Of a stretch of 5,802 nucleotides of DNA, positions 1 to 3,100 are shown piece after piece. The notes below the pieces were generated by a model. The model had not been told where the DNA came from. It searched no databases and saw nothing but the letters and a program-made list of their open reading frames with translations. Both the position numbers and the translations under genes were made by a program. Source of the DNA: an uncultured Verrucomicrobiota bacterium. GTDB lineage: Bacteria; Verrucomicrobiota; Verrucomicrobiia; Limisphaerales; UBA1096. The stretch's first letter is position 1, and every line of letters starts with the position of its first letter. The stretch covers positions 1 to 5,802 of the forward strand of contig CAJXAU010000123.1 in assembly GCA_913050205.1 (NCBI GenBank). The letters run 5' to 3'.

Positions 1-168
1 AACCTTTACTAGGCGCTGCATCTGGCTGCTGCTCAAACCAGGTTTGGGATTAAGACCAAGCAACCGCTCCACCATATCCTCCAGCATGTCGCTAACGTCC
101 TCTGCTTCACCAAACTTTAGTGTATACATTTGGACCTCTCCCAGTCGCTCCTGCACCTCGCTCGATGT
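1..168 (-). repeat. C-terminal-subtype module 25, cut by the window edge (residues 1879-1934)
   Basis: The first half is present: strand E-V-Q-M-Y-T-L-K-F-G-E-A, helix M-L-E-D-M-V-E-R-L-L and the loop L-N-P-K-P-G. The equivalents of F-S-V-R-x-W and V-P-P would lie beyond base 1. The D-M-(I/V)-E-R helix matches module 23, so the array of this subtype continues outside the window. Confidence 0.7.
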
Positions 169-3100
169 GTCGAGCATCGTAATCAAATTCTCGGTCACTT
201 TTTCGAGGGCAGGAGGCACCACAGCCAGGATAGTGTTGCTGTCTGTGTGGGACCAAAATCGCACTGAGAACTGGCGGGCGCGCCGTTCCTCAGGTGTACC
301 CGGTGTCAACATGGCCATTCGGTCCACGATATCCTCCACCACGCTGGCCAGGCGCGATGCGGATGCGTGTTGAACCGGATAGAATTTTAACTCCCCCTGC
401 TGCAAGGCTTCTTCCGATTTTTGATCCAGCATCGGCAACAGTCTTTCAACCAAAGCAAACTGACGAGGTGGCACTAGCACGAACAGCGTCTTGGTTTCCT
501 CATGCCCCCAAACACGGACGGAAAACCGCCGGCGCGACCGATCCGTCTCCGAGCCCGGCATGAGGTTGAGCACCCGTTCAATCATGTCCTCAAGCGTTTG
601 GCCAACCGACTTAACCTCACCGTTTTCCAACTTATAAATCCGGATATCCACGCCGCCCTCTGTCTCTCCCTTGACATCCAGTTGACGCACCAACTCGGTT
701 ACAGATTTAACCTTCTCCACCGGCCCGACGATCACGAGGCTGTTGGAGTTCACCTCCGGTGTCACCGTCACCTCGGGTTTGTTGTCGCTCGAACTGCTGC
801 TGCTCCGACTATAGTAACTACTGCGGCTACGGGAGGAAGAACTGCGATACGCCCGTTCCCCTCCCTGTAGTGCACGGTTGACGGCGTCCGCCACCGAGGC
901 AGCCTCTGCTTTCTCAAGATGAACCACCTCCATGACCGAGGCTTCCGGCCGATCCATCTTTTCGAGTGTCGCGACCAACTCCTCCGCCGTGGCCAATTGA
1001 GACGGTGTCCCCTGCACGATGACAGCATTAATCGCCGTGGCGGATGTGACCTTGGCCTTGGCTGGTTGTGAGGATGAACTCCGACTATAACGCGACCGGT
1101 AATAACTGCTGCTCCGATAACTACTGCTGCTCGACGACGTATCCTCGGCACCCAGCATATCCCGAAGAACCTTGGCAATCTCTTCGGACTTGCCCTTGGC
1201 CAAGCGGAAAGTCTTGATGCCGTGCGTCACCTCGGCTGCTGACTGGAAATCTTCGATCAACTTCTCGATACGCTCAAACTGATCCGCCGTGGCCGCCACC
1301 AACAAATGCCGCGTATCCTCATCCGCCTCAAACCTTGGCTGAATCCCGCCACCAGCCAAGCCGCTTGGTTTTTCGAATATGTTGTTCAATGCACCAGCCA
1401 GATCGCCGGTGTCCCCCTCGGGCAAACGATAGGACCGCACCTCTACTTCACCCGTGAACGTCGGGGCATCTAGCGTTGATACCAATTCGGCCACCTTGGC
1501 CAAGTCCTGCGCTTGGCCGGACACGACCAACGACCGATCGTCGGCGGAAGCTGTCACGGTTAACTTCAATGCCGCGTCGGATCGCTCCAACTCCGTCGCC
1601 AACACATTGGCAATGACGCTCATCACCGAGGTCGCTGAGCCATTCTTCAGACTGTAAACCTTCATCTCACGATCTTCGCTGGCAATCTCCTCGTCCAGCG
1701 TGGTGATGACCTCTTTGATCAACGGCAATTGTCGAATGTTTGCCGTGACGATTAACCGATTACCACCGGCATCTGCCATGATCATCGCATCCGCATCCCC
1801 CAATTCCGTATTCCCCTTCATTTGATCCAGATAAACCTCCTTGGCTTGAACAGCCGCAGTGTCCGCCGGTGAATTCATCAGGGTAAAAACTTGAACAGCC
1901 CGATCCGGCTTGTCGGTCAGGTTGTCCAACTGTTCTATGATGACCGAGGCCGCCTGCAAATCCTCTGGTTCACCAGACACCACAAGCGTGTTGCTCTTCG
2001 GATCCGGCACGGCGCTGATCCCGGAGATCGCGCTGGAAAGAATCGTGGCCACCTGAGCCGGGTCATTTGCCTGCAACTTGAAAATGCGCGTGCCGGCAGT
2101 CTGTTGGCTGACTTGATCCACTTGCTGGATTAGTTCCTCCAGCGTGTCGAACTCATCATCCGGTGCCATGACGATCAACCGGTTTGATGTCGCATCCGGC
2201 AACACTAAAACCTGGTTCGGGTTGGCACCCGGTTGATCCTTTAGTTTTTCCGAGTAAAGCTGGGTAACCGTCGTCGCCAACGTGGTGGCCTGAGCGTTTT
2301 TCAGGTCGTAAATCCGTGTGATGCGAGGACGGGGCTGTTTGGTATTCAAACGCAACTCAGAAACTATTTCCTCAATCGCCTTCACGTGCTCGCTTCGGCC
2401 GCTAACCACCAGAGACGTGGCAGCGGGGTCGGCGATGATCTGTGCATCTGCCGGAAATTCGGCGCTCCCCTTGAAGCGATCCAGATAAACCTGTTCAACC
2501 AACGGTTGCAACCGCTCAACCTCAGTAGTGTCGCCCAGTTTGATGACTCGCGAAATGCGATCTTTTGGCGCGCTTGGCGGTGCCCCGAGCTCGGAGATCA
2601 ATTTCCGAATTTCTGCGATTTGATCCGAGGTTCCCATCACCACGACCTGCTTGTCAGTTGCCCCGGGGAGGATCGTCGCCGGGGAACCGGGCAATCCCTC
2701 TACCTTGGCTTGGTAGGCACTGGTCAGGACCGGAACTAGGGTTGCGGCGCTGCCCTCGATCAGATCGACAACGGCTACAGCCCGGCTCGACGCCTCCGGC
2801 GCCACCAGCAAGCCGGTTACCACCGCCTCAGCTTGTTGCATCATCTCTGCCGGCGACACGATGATGATCCGCTTGCCACTGGGTTCGTGATTGAAGCTCA
2901 CATTGTTTACCCCCTCGACACCGCGCATCTGTGCCCCCCAAACCCGAGATGCGAGTTGTGCCAGTTCCTCGCCCTCATCATCCGGCAACTCAATCACCTT
3001 AATCTCCTTGGCCACGTTCGGGTTCCCCACGTCCAACTGTTCCACAATCATGCCAACCGCCTGCAGGTCCTCCGGCTTTCCCGCAACAATCAGCAGGTTG

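Noticed and set aside
787..1137. Possible CTG/CAG-type microsatellite
   Set aside because: The Ser codons are mixed (AGC, AGT, TCG, TCC, TCA) and interrupted by Tyr and Arg codons, so this is protein-level low complexity and not a pure DNA repeat.
768..1178. Minus-strand open frame of 136 codons, Arg-rich
   Set aside because: It is out of frame with the main gene and overlaps the S/Y/R inserts. Its Arg-rich sequence is a by-product of reading those low-complexity codons in another frame.
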